The notes under the pieces are model-generated. The model made no database searches and was not told the DNA's origin. It saw only the letters and a list, made by a program, of their open reading frames with translations. Shown here piece by piece: positions 21,898-33,451 of a stretch of DNA of 64,000 nucleotides. Each line of letters opens with the position of its first letter. Within the stretch, counting starts at the first letter, position 1. Source of the stretch: Usnea hakonensis (lineage: Eukaryota; Ascomycota; Lecanoromycetes; Lecanorales; Parmeliaceae); contig BLJB01000144.1 of NCBI GenBank assembly GCA_013423325.1, positions 26,972-90,971 of the forward strand. The letters are read 5' to 3'. The position numbers and the translations under genes are program-made.

Positions 21898-23838
21898 CGC
21901 CCAACATCACTCCCAATGAAACGTCTCCCCCCTCCTCTACCTCCACTTTTACTACTACTACTACTAAAGTACTATGACGGAAAGCGATATCTCGCGTGAG
22001 GTTGTTGATAAGCGAGATGATGGCTCAGTGGGGTTTGAATTGGGGAGTGAGTGTGTAGGACTGGGGACGGGAAGTGCTTCTTTGTGGGGGGGGTTGAGGG
22101 GGTGAGTTGGGGGGGGGGGATGGGGAGAAGTAAAACAGACAGACATTCATAATCGACTATCCACTCCGGCCCTGGAGTCTTTCCATTGATCGATTGGGTA
22201 GCTTTAAATCCCTACCTTCTCTCTCCCCCCCCGGCACAATGTATCTAAATACTATATTCTTAAGGTGAGAAAAAGAGCTTCCTTAAACGATGCTGATTCG
22301 TTGAATACGCGAGGTCTGCTTACCTACAGAAACTTTTTTTCTTCTATCTCCTTCTCGACGGCCGAAGGCCGCTCCAGATTTCTTGTTTCCTATATTTCCT
22401 ATATTTCCCATTGTCCATCCATCCATCCTCCCTCCCTCGCCTCCTCTTCCTCCCTTTATTTATCTCTTATCTTTATCTCTCATCTTATCTTATATCTTAT
22501 CTCTCCTCCCCTGAACTGGGTATCTATTCTCGAAATAGAAAAGGATACGGTATAGTATTTATGATATGTTATGTTAAGTATCTGATTATGGTTGACTGCT
22601 TAGGGTTAGTAGGTTTACGGAGGGGAGAGGAGAGGTTGGTTTGCGGGGGGGTTGGGTTGGGTTGGAGTTTGTCCACCTTCCCTTTCTCCCTCCTTTCTCC
22701 CTCCCCTCCCCTCTACAGTAAGTACATTCAACATCAACCACCGGAACAGAATCGAGCAAATCGACACAGCACAGCACTCACTCAAAAGCGCCTCTCCTCT
22801 CTCTTGCCAGGTATATATATATTTTTTGAATATAACGGTTTTTGGGTTTCTGAAGACGATTGATTGATTGGTTGATTGAGTGGCTTTTTTTTTGCCCCCG
22901 GGGGAGGGTACAGGCAGGAGAGTATGTACAATATAGGCCCAAGGAGCACCTTACCTTACCTTACCTCACCTTAAGTACCGAACTGGCTTTCCCTTCTTCC
23001 TCCCCTCCTCCCTTCCTCCCTCCCTTCTCCAGCCAAAATACCTAACCTCACCTTATACATCTTCATTTCTACACACCCACTCACTAGCCGCTCGCTACTC
23101 GCATCTCATCGAATCACAATACATCACATCACACGAACACTTGATGAGACGCTATACTATAGCTGAGGCGCGGGGCATTTTTTTATACGGGGACTTGCCT
23201 TGATTGGGTGGAGGGTTGGATGGATTGATTGGGTGGGTGGTGGGTTGGAGGGTTGTTGGAGGGAGATATACCGGTATGGAATTATGATGAAGGAAGGAAT
23301 TGGGCGAATCGGGGTTTGGGGGAGGGAGGGGTTGGTGTAGGTATAGGTGTAGGGAGGGGAGGGGAGGGGAGGGAAAGAGGTGATGGAGATGGGGAAAGTT
23401 GGAAGGAAGGGGTGGGTAGTAGGAGATGGGGATTTATGGAATGGGATGATTTACTTGTGGGCGATCGAGTTTGTCTGACGAGTGTGTGCTTTGCTGGGTT
23501 TATTTTGGGGAAGGGACATATCGTGGTTTTTAACTTGAGTTTGACGAAAGGGCTGGATTTGTTACTTTTTCGTATCGTGGTCCTGATGGGGATTGAGAAA
23601 GGGGGGGTTTTCTTTGGGTAGGTTTGATGAGGGAATAGATGGTGTTTTTGGGATGGGGGAGTCGCTTTGGTGCAGTATGGGCGGCGGGTTGGCGGCGTTG
23701 TCGGTTGACTGAGGAGAGAAAGACAAAAAAGCCATAATTACTCTGATGTGCTTGGAAATTGAATGGTGGAGCTGGATCTGAGAGGAGCATGTGGATTTCC
23801 ATGGAGAAGCTGCACTGCAACTCACGATAACAAGACAT
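21898..23838. other. low-complexity intergenic region
   Basis: Alternating strand-biased tracts: C-rich (about 21700-21940), G-rich (about 22040-22125), CT-rich (about 22330-22520 and 22670-22720), CCTTA-like repeats (about 22940-23060), and G/GA-rich (about 23205-23425). Open frames here are compositional artefacts. No gene supported. Confidence 0.6.
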
Positions 23839-24944
23839 CTAGCCGTTGAGCAACGCCGTGTGCATGGGGGGGTACCTGTCACCAACCACCTCACACTCTG
23901 CAAGGATCGTGTCAATAGCTTTCATCTCTTCTTCAGTCAGCGCGACTTCGACGGCATTCTCCTTGACCCTTTCGACAGTGGTAGCACCCGGTATTGGAAT
24001 GATCGTAGGCATTCCTTTCTTGTTTGACAAGGTTCGAAGCCAACTCAGTGCCAATTGACCCGTTGTGCAGTTTTTCTTTTCAGCCATCTTCTCAAGCTCT
24101 CTGACAAGTTTTATGTTGGTCTCGAAATTCTCGGGCTGGAATCTGGGAAAGTGTCTTCTGGGATCAGCCTCTGGGAGGTCTTGGAGAGACTTGATCCGGC
24201 CGGTCAACAAGCCACGGCCGACTGGGGAGTAACTGGAGGCGGTCAGTAGTCTGATTGACGATAGAGTGGATGTGATGCGCGACTCACGCAATGATGGGAA
24301 TATCCAGTTCAAAACACGCGTCTGTGACCCCATTGGTGAGAGGCTCGGTCGAAAACAAGGATAGCTCCACCTCGACAGCCACAATCTTCGTAATCTTGGC
24401 CGCTTCCCGAATCGTGGCGGCACTGACTTCGGAGAGAGCAACCCCGCCAATTTTACCCTCGTCCACCATCTCTGCCAATGCCCCCAATGTCTGTTCGAGA
24501 GGTACTTTTGGGTCCCTCCGTCCACACTCAAACATATCAATCTTGCCTCTTTCGCCCAACATCCTGAGGCAATTCTCCACGCTCTTCCTCACAAACTGAG
24601 GGCTGCCGTCTGTTTGATAATCAGGACGCATGGCCCCCTTGATGTTGAGCACCACCTTATCAGCGTCCTCTGGGTATAGAGCATAGTATTTATTGAGCAT
24701 GGTCAGGGAGTTGTCGTCAGGTTTGCCGTAGAACTCGCCACCGTTCCAGAAGTTACAGCCAGAGGCAAGGGCAACGTGCATTGTCGCGAAGGCCTGCTCT
24801 TCCGGGGTCGTGGGAGGCCGCTTGAAACCTGGGAGAGGGTGAGCAGGGGCCTTGAGAAAGCGGGTTTGACAGACCCATGAGACCATAGCCTGTTGCACCA
24901 ACCTCACGGCCCGCAACTTTTATACCATTCTTTGATGATGCCAT
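23839..24944 (-). CDS. aldo/keto reductase, pyridoxal reductase-like (AKR8 type)
   Basis: Exons 24944-24875, 24828-24288 and 24232-23839 encode 334 residues. The TIM-barrel AKR hallmarks are present: GYGLMG at the N-terminus, NFWNGGEFYG with the catalytic Tyr, LNIKG with the Lys, a conserved GKIGGVALSEVSA strand, YSPVGRGLLTG, and the cofactor-binding GMPTIIPIPGATTVERV. GEFYG and MFECGRRDP resemble fission-yeast-type pyridoxal reductase, so NADPH-dependent reduction of pyridoxal (vitamin B6 salvage) is the best guess. The first intron (46 bp) uses a weak GTCTGT donor. It was chosen because it yields GLMG-FKRPPTTPEEQ and removes an off-family insert. The second intron (55 bp) has a GTGAGT donor. 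Cytosolic. Confidence 0.88.
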
Positions 24945-25466
24945 AGGGATTCGAATCTGCGGTGATGACTAGCGGTACTGGTGGTACGACTACTCAGATT
25001 CTTGGTAGTGCTTGGGAAGATTTGATGGCTGTGTGACCTTTGAGGATGTCGTTTGAAGCACAAAAGCTGGCAGGAAGGCCGGCCTTTTATAATGCGGGCC
25101 AAAGAATCTGCCTCTTGCGGTTGGAAACATGACGGTGATGGTGATAATGGAAGTAAAGTCCGTGGCAGATCGGATATAGAAGGCAACGACAATGCAAGAA
25201 GCGGGCCTCGGGGATTAAAGAAATCTTAAAGCCTAAAATGCGAGCGAGGGAGTAAAGTACTTTACGGATACGACAGTCCTGAAGTGGGTCCTTTACATAA
25301 GATACATAGCTAGGAGGATTCATGGAGACTGATTATCATAATTTTAGTAAATCAATTGCATGCATTTGTCTCTCTCTATCCATCTAAGACACTCAGTTCG
25401 CATCCATCTTCTGCTGCATGCCAATCCTAAATCAACAACATCCACAAATCACCACCACCACCCCGG
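24945..25466. other. intergenic spacer
   Basis: Promoter of the aldo/keto reductase and 3' side of the next minus-strand gene. No gene seen. Confidence 0.6.
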
Positions 25467-27551
25467 CTACAGCCATTGAAACTTGCCCACATCCTCCAGT
25501 TTGACGTCCGGTATTTTGACTATCTCCACCCAAGCTTCAATCTCATTCAGTAATCTCTTCGTTCCCTCCTCCACCATCGTCGATATTCCTCTCTTCTCCT
25601 TCTCTTCTTCGTCAATCTGTAGATCATATTGTTTCAAATCGACGCGGAAACATCTCTTGAACCATTTGAAGCGTTTGGTGTTCCATGTTCCCTGTTACAT
25701 CGCCGAGTGTTAGCTAATTTCCTTCGTTGATTCAATCTCCCATGCCCGAGGCCGTAGGGAGCAAAGGAAGAGGAAAGAGAAGGAAAGGAAACGGAAGTCA
25801 GGTCCTTCAACCTACATTCGCGACCGCAATCCCTTCAAAATCCCTCACAAACTCATCCAACTCATCCCACACCCCCAGCTCCGGCCCAAATGCGTCATTC
25901 GACGCCTTCAAACTCCCCCACTGACACCCCTCACCACCCACCAGCCACATCTTGGCTCCCTCCTTACAAACCCCTAGCACAACCATCCTCTCAAAAGTCG
26001 CGAAAAATCTTTCAATATCCTTACCATGCACCTCACGCAGCTGTGTGTAGAGTACATCCCTCAATCTAACCCCCAGCACCGTCGTACGCCCTTTATCCCT
26101 CGCATCCGCTTTCGCCACCAGGATAGCTTTCCTCAACGATGCTGATTTCTTCTTTCTCATTTCTTCCACCCTCAAATCCCCTGGGCTTAGACTCTTGCTA
26201 TACTTCGCAAATGCGTCAAACATGTTCCTTTTCGACGCAGCGAGTGTGAGCAGCAGCGTCATACCGGCTTTTGGAAACGTCCAGTCGACGGCGCCGGCCC
26301 ACAATGACGGCGGAGCTGGGATGTTGAGGGCATGAACTTCGACGGAGTCGATACGGATGGCAGCCTCGAGGGCGACGAGGAAATAGGATGATGCGGCTGG
26401 GCCGGCTGAGAAGAACCGATTTGTGAGTAGCCAGAGGGCAGAGAGGGGATTGGAAGAGGCGAGCATGTAAGGGTCGGAATGTGGAGTGACCAATGGGGCT
26501 GAAGAAAGGGATAAGAGGCGGAACGCTGCTTCTGTGGCTTCGTCGATTGAATATGGCTCGTCTTCTTTGCCCTTTCCAGTAGCAGGTTTGACAGCCGTAG
26601 TTGCTGATACCTCTCCAGACTGGCCTCGTAGCGTCGCGTCCTCGGCGAGAAGATCCAACGTTCTGGTTTCAGCCTCTTGAGCTTTCCCTGCAGTCTCTTC
26701 GTGAGCCTGCGTTTTAGGATCCGCGGCCTCGACGAGAGGGTCCGGGGTCCGGATGTCAGATACCTGAGCGTTCCCTCCAGTCTCATTGTGAGTCTGTGTC
26801 TCAGGTTCCTTGCCTCTCCGCTCAGGCACTTCGACGCTCTCCATCGCGGGCTCTTTCCATTCGCCTAAAACCTTGTCGATATCCTCCCCCCTAATAATCC
26901 TAGTAGCCATGTTCAACTCCCTCGCAAACCACTCTATGTTTCTCCACCAAGCATCTCCAACCCTCTCTCTAAATAACTTCTCCTCCACACGATTAAACTC
27001 AATAATGGCCACATTCGCCGCCACAGGCAACGATCGGTTCCAAATCAACCTCGCCCTGATTTTCTCCTCGATATTTGGCAGACTATCTATCACAGGGATG
27101 ATCGAGTCCGGGATGGCCGTTATGCCTCTTGGAGGAGCTTGGAAGGGCCAAGGGATGAAGACGGAAGTGTATTCGTCCGAGTGGCAGGGATCGACTACAA
27201 AGGCCGGTTTCAGGAGTTCTGGAGATCCGGAATGAGTCCTATTCTGTCGGGAATCCGGAGAGGTGTTGCTTTTCTGGACTGCCGTATCTGACGATTCTGC
27301 ATCATTTCGTCAGTCTGCTGAAGCTTTTGAAGGCGAAGTAAAGTGCAGGTCTTTATCGGGAAGAGAACGCATACCTGGCTGAGCGGCCCCAGTGTGAGAA
27401 GAATCTGTAATCTCACAATCAGCCTGCTGGTACCATTCAAGCTCGTTCAACCAATTGACGTACTCTGCTCTTCATCTTCCTCCGAAGAGTAGCTAGGGTG
27501 GACATATTTGACACCCTCCCCCTCAAGATCCCCCCTCCACTCCCACTCCAT
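25467..27551 (-). CDS. unrecognised fungal protein, 5' frame uncertain
   Basis: Secure exons are 27296-25816 and 25691-25467 (124-bp intron, join GIAVAN-GTWNTKRFKWF). Upstream exon 27462-27375 (frame YVNWLNELEWYQQ) is joined by a 78-bp intron with GTATGC donor. A plausible start at 27551 (MEWEWRGDLEGEG... SSEEDEEQ) is in a different frame from 27462, so a one-base indel or an undetected intron lies near 27465. Total length is about 625 residues. It has a conserved-looking N-terminal block (FIPWPFQAPPRGITAIPDS), a disordered Glu/Thr-rich middle with diverged repeats (KTQAHEETAGKAQEAETRTLDLLAE), and a helical C-terminal half. No catalytic motif or membrane span was seen. Function unknown. Confidence 0.6.
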
Positions 27552-29137
27552 CCCGACCAAATACAAGCCAACACGGAAGCTATGAGAGCAAACTCGAAAG
27601 CTTTCTACTAATGAGGAACGAGTATCTGAGAATCTGGTTTTTCTGTCTGAGAGTTGAGAAATGTTGTGAGAGACATCACACGGTAGTGAAGGAAAACAAA
27701 ACCTTGCTTAGTCGTCAAGTGCCGAGAGAATGTTCCGGAAAGGGTATGGATGTTGTTGTGAATAATGTCACAGGGCTGTGAAGAGAAAGTTGCTTTGCTT
27801 AGTCGTCGATGAGTTGGTTTGTCTAATACTGCGTGTGGAGAGAAGGGTCCGGAAATCATGTATTTTTATGTGGTAGGTACGACTTATCACGGTGGTGGAA
27901 CTAGGGGACCTCTTTCCATTTACTTTTGCAATGTATGTAAAGTCATGCATGCAAAACAACTGGACTAGATTCCCTCCACATTGCCCCCCATTTATCATTC
28001 CTCTTTTTCTAAATTCATACATACCTATTAGGTTAAAATCAAGAAGGATTTTTATCGTATAACCTCACCTCTCCTCACCTTACCTTACCACTCCTATTTA
28101 CTGACCTCACTTACCTCACTTACCTCCCCATCCTCACTCATCCTCCCCAACCACCCTCTCTCTCTTCTCACCTTACCTACTCCTTCCTTCCTATATATAT
28201 ATAGTACTTTAATTTCTAGAGCACGTTACGTTCTCTGCTTACGCATCTACTCGCTTATTTTACTAACCACACCCGCTTCCCCATCCCCCTCTTAACAACA
28301 CAACACAACATATCTAAAAAACCCTCCAAACCCCTAGAAGTTAGTCAGTCAGTCTATACCTACCCACCCATCCATCTCATCTTCCCATCTCCCCATCTTC
28401 CCATCTTCCCATCTTCCCATCCTTCTATATAAAAATAATAGAATAGAATATACCCTACCCTAGCCTGACCTATCCTATCCTATTCTTTATATCGGATGAT
28501 ATAGATCGATGGATGGAGGGGTCTTGGTCTTGGCTTTGGTCTTGGTGGGGTGATGGGATATATGGGGAGGATATGGGGAGGATAAGGGGGGGGGGTTTAG
28601 GAGGAAGGTCGGGTTGGGGTGGAGGGTGGGGTTGGGGGGAGTGTCTGATTTTTCTTGGGGGGTGAGTGTAGTGCGGTACGGTATGGGAAGGGGGGGGAGG
28701 GGGGTTAGGTTTAGGTGATGGGTGAGTGTGGATGGGAGGAGGGGGGTATGATTGGGAGGTGGGGATTGGATGGAAAGGGGGGGAAATGGCGAGGTGGGAT
28801 TGGTTGATAGAGAATCTTGGTCCAAACGAAGGGCTGTGAGGGGGGATTGAGGTGCTGGGTTTAGAGCGCGGTAAGTTTGCTGATGGGGTTGAGTACCCAT
28901 GTTGGCGTTACTCTAGGATGGAATAGTATTGTTATGTTAGTGAAAACGAATGAGCGTGACTGGGGGAGAATTCTTATATGTACTACTGTTCGGGTATCGT
29001 GATCGAAATTTCCTGCCCAACGCCGCTGTCTATCTCAAGAATTGCGCCTTTTGCCAATGCTGTTTCCTGAAATCATGCTTCGATGAGGAGATGTCGCTGA
29101 TAAATGGAGACTCAAACGCACGGTGTCAACTCGCGGA
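27552..29137. other. low-complexity intergenic region with a sharp strand-skew switch
   Basis: From about 28030 to 28480 the top strand is almost purely pyrimidine-rich with CCTTA/CTCACTTACC-type repeats. At about 28490 it flips to G-rich until about 28870. A pair of related about 75-bp segments lies at 27650-27860 (GAAA...CTTGCTTAGTCGTCAAGTG and similar). Open frames here are compositional. No gene supported. Confidence 0.55.
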
Positions 29138-30450
29138 TCAATCGAATACCCTTCCAACAGGCTTCGCTCGTAGTCGGCCTTGCACTTCCGGATCAGTGGG
29201 CCATTGCCTCTCGATTTTGTCCGTCTCGCCCGCCAGGAGATGGTCTATGTTCAACCGAGTGCTGTGTACAATGTTGAACGTGTAGCCTTTTTGCCGGACG
29301 CTTTGGGCGCTAAAGGTTCCTATGTCGCTGTCTCGGTTCAATCGGCCGGCTCCTTTGTGGCTGTCTATGAGCTGTGGGAACACGCCGACACATTTGAAGT
29401 TGGGGTCGTCTCTGCACATGTAGCCAATGCCAATGTCGATGGGCAGGAAGGTGTTGCGTTGGGCTTGCCCTCGTAACAGTTTGCGAGCGCCGCGGAATGA
29501 GAGCGCATAGCCGTAGAGGCAGACGCCGTTGTTCGCTTCGTATACTATTCGGGTATTGTTGTCGTATCCTTCGGCAACCATGTCTGGGATTCCAGCGAAA
29601 TTCACACGATGTTTTGGGATCGGCACGGTACCGTCGTTTTCGATGACGAATCGTCTCTCGTCGTCTGGTTTGATTTGATTCGAGCAGTGACCCAGCCACA
29701 AGAGGTCCCAATTATCACCGTACGGAGAGTGGGGTTTGGAGTTTGGAAGTTCAGTTGTGATGAATTGGCTGCCTTGAGCGAAGATTGCCAGCTGGTCTTT
29801 GAGGTTGGTGTCCCAATCCGCATCATCTTCTAGGACAATGGCCGATGTGAGCCCTTCCATGACGATCCTTGAATGCGCGCCGTCAGTCCGACGATTGCGA
29901 AGCTTCGGGTGTAGGTCCGACTCACTTTTGCGCAAAATTCAAGTGGGCACGCCAGCATCCAACGACATTATTTCTCGAGTCTTCCTCCTGCCCATGCCGT
30001 CAGCACCATCCCGCAAGTAGGGAGACATGTGTATGGACCTCGGGTATACCCTCCAACGAGGGAAGCGCCTTGTTTCCCACCTCTTCCCCTCTTACACCTT
30101 GTATTACTTCGGCGTGGAAGCCTGTGAGGGTGGAGGCGAGTGCAAAGGCATCGAGCTTGTCAGGTCGTTCGGCAAGGTTGAGGACGAAGGCTTTCTGAAA
30201 CTGGATAGCAAGACAGTCAGCCAGTATGCAGAAGCAGTTTGAAAGGGTTGCGCACGCCAAGAGTCGAGTTGTAGACGTCTTTGACGCTGTCGGGTGTTGG
30301 TTGTTTAAAGCTGGCGGCGGGATTGGGATTGTCGTTGTATGCATGACCTTTGAGGTAGGAAAGACCGTCGCCGGACTTTGTATACCAAAGCAGGGAGAGC
30401 AGGAAGAAAAGGCCGAGACCAAAGGGGAGGAGGCGAGGTCCCCTCACCAT
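29138..30450 (-). CDS. GT25-type glycosyltransferase, type II membrane protein
   Basis: Exons 30450-30256, 30200-30050, 29980-29926 and 29867-29138 encode 376 residues. An in-frame Met at 30477 would add nine residues. The N-terminal anchor (LLPFGLGLFFLLSLLWY) places the enzyme in the Golgi/ER lumen. The catalytic domain opens with FQKAFVLNLAERPDK (the GT25 start), continues with VVGCWRAHLNFAQK, and has LEDDADWD with the metal-binding D-x-D. A later block is GYALSFRGARKLL. Introns are 55, 69 and 58 bp. The 69-bp one has an atypical GAAG acceptor, chosen because it alone keeps frame and family alignment. It probably transfers a hexose (galactose in characterised relatives) from a nucleotide sugar to glycoprotein or glycan. 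Acceptor unknown. Confidence 0.85.
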
Positions 30451-32070
30451 TTTGGGATCGCCGGTGGAGAGATGCATGAGAAGGGATGGAGGTGATGGGT
30501 CAGATGGAAGAAGAGGTGAATAGTGGCATCTTCAGCAATGTAGAGTAAATTGATTGGGAGAAATAAACGAGAAAGGAGGTGGAGGGTGAAGGGTGCAGGG
30601 TGAAGGGTGCAGGGTGAAGGGTGCAGGGTGAAGGGTGCAGGGCTGTGCTAGCAGTGTGCTAGCAGTAAGCAGCAAGTTGCATACTCATACAAACGGGAGT
30701 ATTGAGTGTATGAGTGTATGAGTCTTATTGCCAAGCAAGGTGCTTTATGCAAGAGACGAAAGCTGGAGGAAATGTTTGGGGGTGAGTTTGAATAAATGGA
30801 CGGATGAATGGAAGAAGACGAATAAGAAGATGAAGATGAAGAAGACGGCGGGTTTTTTCAGGTACCCAGTTTCTGGTTTACTCCGGTTTTTTTTATGCGA
30901 GCACTACCTTAGGCGAAAAAGCTAAGCCACTCTAAGGGGCTGGAACCTGACGAGGCGTAAGGGTGCTTGTACTTGTACTTTACGGAGTACGGGGTACCTA
31001 GGTAAGGTACTTAGGTACCTACCTTGAAACCACATGCTCTGCTCTGTACTCTAAGACGGACTTCTTTGGGGCTATTTTCTAAGGTAGCTACATAAGTAAA
31101 GTAACCTATCAAACCTATCGCAAGCGTGACCCTATTGATAACGGCCCGTGAAGACGGCCCTCAGTGGTTTGTCAAGCCTGAAGCTTGTCGAGGCTTGGTC
31201 GTAATAATTTATAAGATACTTTAATTTAGTAAAGTCCCTACCTAAGTCCTGACTCCTAAGGCTAAGAGGGAGGGGCCGGGAAGCCGAAGCAAAAAAAAAA
31301 AAAAGTCAAAAGAAATACTGCATCTTATAAAAAATCTACGTACTCCGTACCTTACTATCATTAAATATCTTATCTTGTACCTTATCTGCAGCGAGACGGC
31401 TCGGTCAAGCTCGGGTCAACAGTCGATTGGCTCGGATCCTTTGCATGCATCCCAGATTGCGACTTCAGTCTGCATGCTAAAGTACTATTGTCTCATGCTG
31501 CAGGACTTATCTGCCCCACCAACACATACTCCGTACGATACAACTAATGGTGCACCCGAGCCGGCATAAACTCTACACCCCAAAAGGCCGTCTCATAAGT
31601 GAAGGTGACCACAGCTGCGGCACAACCTGACATGGCGGCGCAATCCCCAATCTCTCGGCAGCCCAATGCAAGAAATACACTCATACAGCTGTCAGTCACC
31701 TCCAACCACCAAGTAGCCTCTTCTACACTTCGCATTCAGCCGTGTCTTTTGCAACATCACCTACAGCGGCCTCTGTGAAGTTGACCGAGCCTTCTTCAAC
31801 CATGATCCTGCAGTCAGAGGCGTCCAGATGCACGAGGGTACCTGGGGTCGGTGCCCACGAAGGAGTGAGCTTTGTGGTGGCAGTCATTGATAGTCGGAAT
31901 GAGCTGTGGGATTAATATGACGGAGTTGACATCAAGTCGTCAACCATGATCCGTCGGAAGTACGACTTCTGAACCCACTGCTTCATAAGCTGCAGTGCCC
32001 TAAGCAGTTTGAACAGTGCCCTCACAATAGCTGGTGAGAACCACATCTTCGTGCACAAGCCTCTTGCTGA
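30451..32070. other. intergenic region rich in short repeats
   Basis: Contains a 14-bp tandem array (separate entry) and GGTACCT/AAGGTAC-type stretches (about 30965-31030 and 31235-31260). A short minus-strand frame of 54 codons at 31887-31723, followed in another frame by 31735-31544, may be a degraded gene but has no recognised family. Confidence 0.45.
30583..30642. repeat. 14-bp tandem repeat, about 4.3 copies
   Basis: Perfect copies of AGGGTGAAGGGTGC start at 30583, 30597, 30611 and 30625. Located in the promoter side of the GT25-type gene. Confidence 0.95.
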
Positions 32071-32074
32071 TCCG

Positions 32075-32550
32075 GTGTAGGAACATTCAAGAACACCGCC
32101 TGACTGACGCGTTTTGTCATCGCCTCATCTCCTAGACGTTGTTAAGGTTGAAGACCTGAGATCTACACTTTGCGGATGTGGGATAGCATACATAGCTTGC
32201 AGGCAATCACAGATCCAAGCGGGAGAGTAGCATAGGTGAAAGAGGAGGCTTCGGACGTCTAGCCATACAGTACGCCAAAGAGCTAGGCATACGAATATCG
32301 CAACCGCAGCGGATGCAGGGAAGGGAAAGGCCGCGCTTGTCTCAGGCCGCCTACTGTTTCATGGGCAACATATCCACCCAGAGGTACTACGTATCACCAC
32401 ATACGGCGCCCAACGTATCACTGTCTTCGTCATGTTGGCGCAAAGCTATGCGAATGCGCCCTTTCTTGACCCCTGGCGAAAACGTCGTCGTGGTTGGCAC
32501 TCTTCCGATCCAGGTCTCTTTGCTGGGGTTGCCCCGCGTGTCATGATATG
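32075..32550 (+). pseudogene. relict of a zinc-type (MDR) alcohol dehydrogenase
   Basis: Fragments of the family appear in order but in different frames. GTFK-like text lies at about 32081. The nucleotide-binding stretch GERGGFGRLAIQYAKELGIR is at about 32235-32297 (normally G-x-G-G-L-G-x-L-A-I-Q-Y-A-K). Then come TTYGAQRITVFVMLAQSYANA and, in another frame, PFLTPGENVVVVGTLP at about 32455-32515. Multiple frameshifts and stops separate them and no start or zinc site can be assembled. A non-functional remnant is the best explanation. Confidence 0.6.
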
Positions 32551-33451
32551 TTGAAAGAGCTACAACATAAGATCATCCCGAATACGCGTCGGGGTTCCGC
32601 ACATCCAGCTTGGATCACCACCATTATGATGAGCATTATGGGATAACCATCCTACCGGGTAAAGAAGGCAACTCGATCGTACTTTGAATATAGTACGGGT
32701 GAATGGAAACCAAGACGTGAGGAATATCGGCTCGTGGGAACAGTGAAATCCAGACCCAACCATGTCTCATTCCTCAAAGCAACCAAGCAACTACATTGAG
32801 TCGAACGATTCAAGACAAAACGGAGTGGAAAGTGACGCTTTACTTCCGGTACAGTACGACAGTCCTGGTCCCGTCCATCTTATTCTTATCCTCTAGCTTA
32901 AGCATCGTCCATTCAGCAGGCATCCTGCTGTAGATCTTGGTGCATGATGGATTTGTAAGCTTTCCTAGTGGCCATTATTCATGTACCAAATGGGCTTTTA
33001 GCCCTAACTTCGGTTCCTCCTTCGATGAGCGGTTTCAGGGTTTCTCAGGATCCAGATCCGATATAAACAGAAATAACACCTGGCAAATGCCAATCGAATT
33101 CGTCGGAATGATAGGCCTACATCTCCACCAATAATTTGAATACTGTTGGTACGATCGCAGGGTCGTTGAAGGAGGTCGACCAAGTTTCGGGCTTTGTATC
33201 CAGGAGCCGATATTCTGGTTCATGGCACTGTGCATCATATTGATGACATGTGGAACAAGATCGGTGATGGATAGCTGGACCAGCTGAGCGAGCTGTGATC
33301 AAGATCTCTACAAGACTATGGGTACAGAGGAAGGAAAGCATACCGCATCAAAAAGCCGCTATTTTCATCCTTTCAGCGCATTTCGTCTGCACGATAATGC
33401 AAGCTACCATCCTTTACAATAAATATCTCTCCCCCATCCCCATCCCTCACC
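32551..33451. other. intergenic region
   Basis: Nothing recognised. Minus-strand frames between 33035 and 33341 overlap in three phases and may be further decayed coding sequence, but no family is visible. Confidence 0.4.

Noticed and set aside
23229..23621. 130-codon Gly-rich plus-strand open frame
   Set aside because: Encoded by a G/GA-rich tract; artefact of base composition.
24940..24965. tRNA-like GATTCGAATC box
   Set aside because: It overlaps the first codons of the aldo/keto reductase, and no cloverleaf stems can be drawn. No other tRNA or CRISPR array was seen anywhere.
28487..28900. 137-codon minus-strand open frame rich in Pro, Thr and Ser
   Set aside because: Lies entirely in the G-rich low-complexity block. 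Composition alone keeps it open and no folded segment or family is visible.
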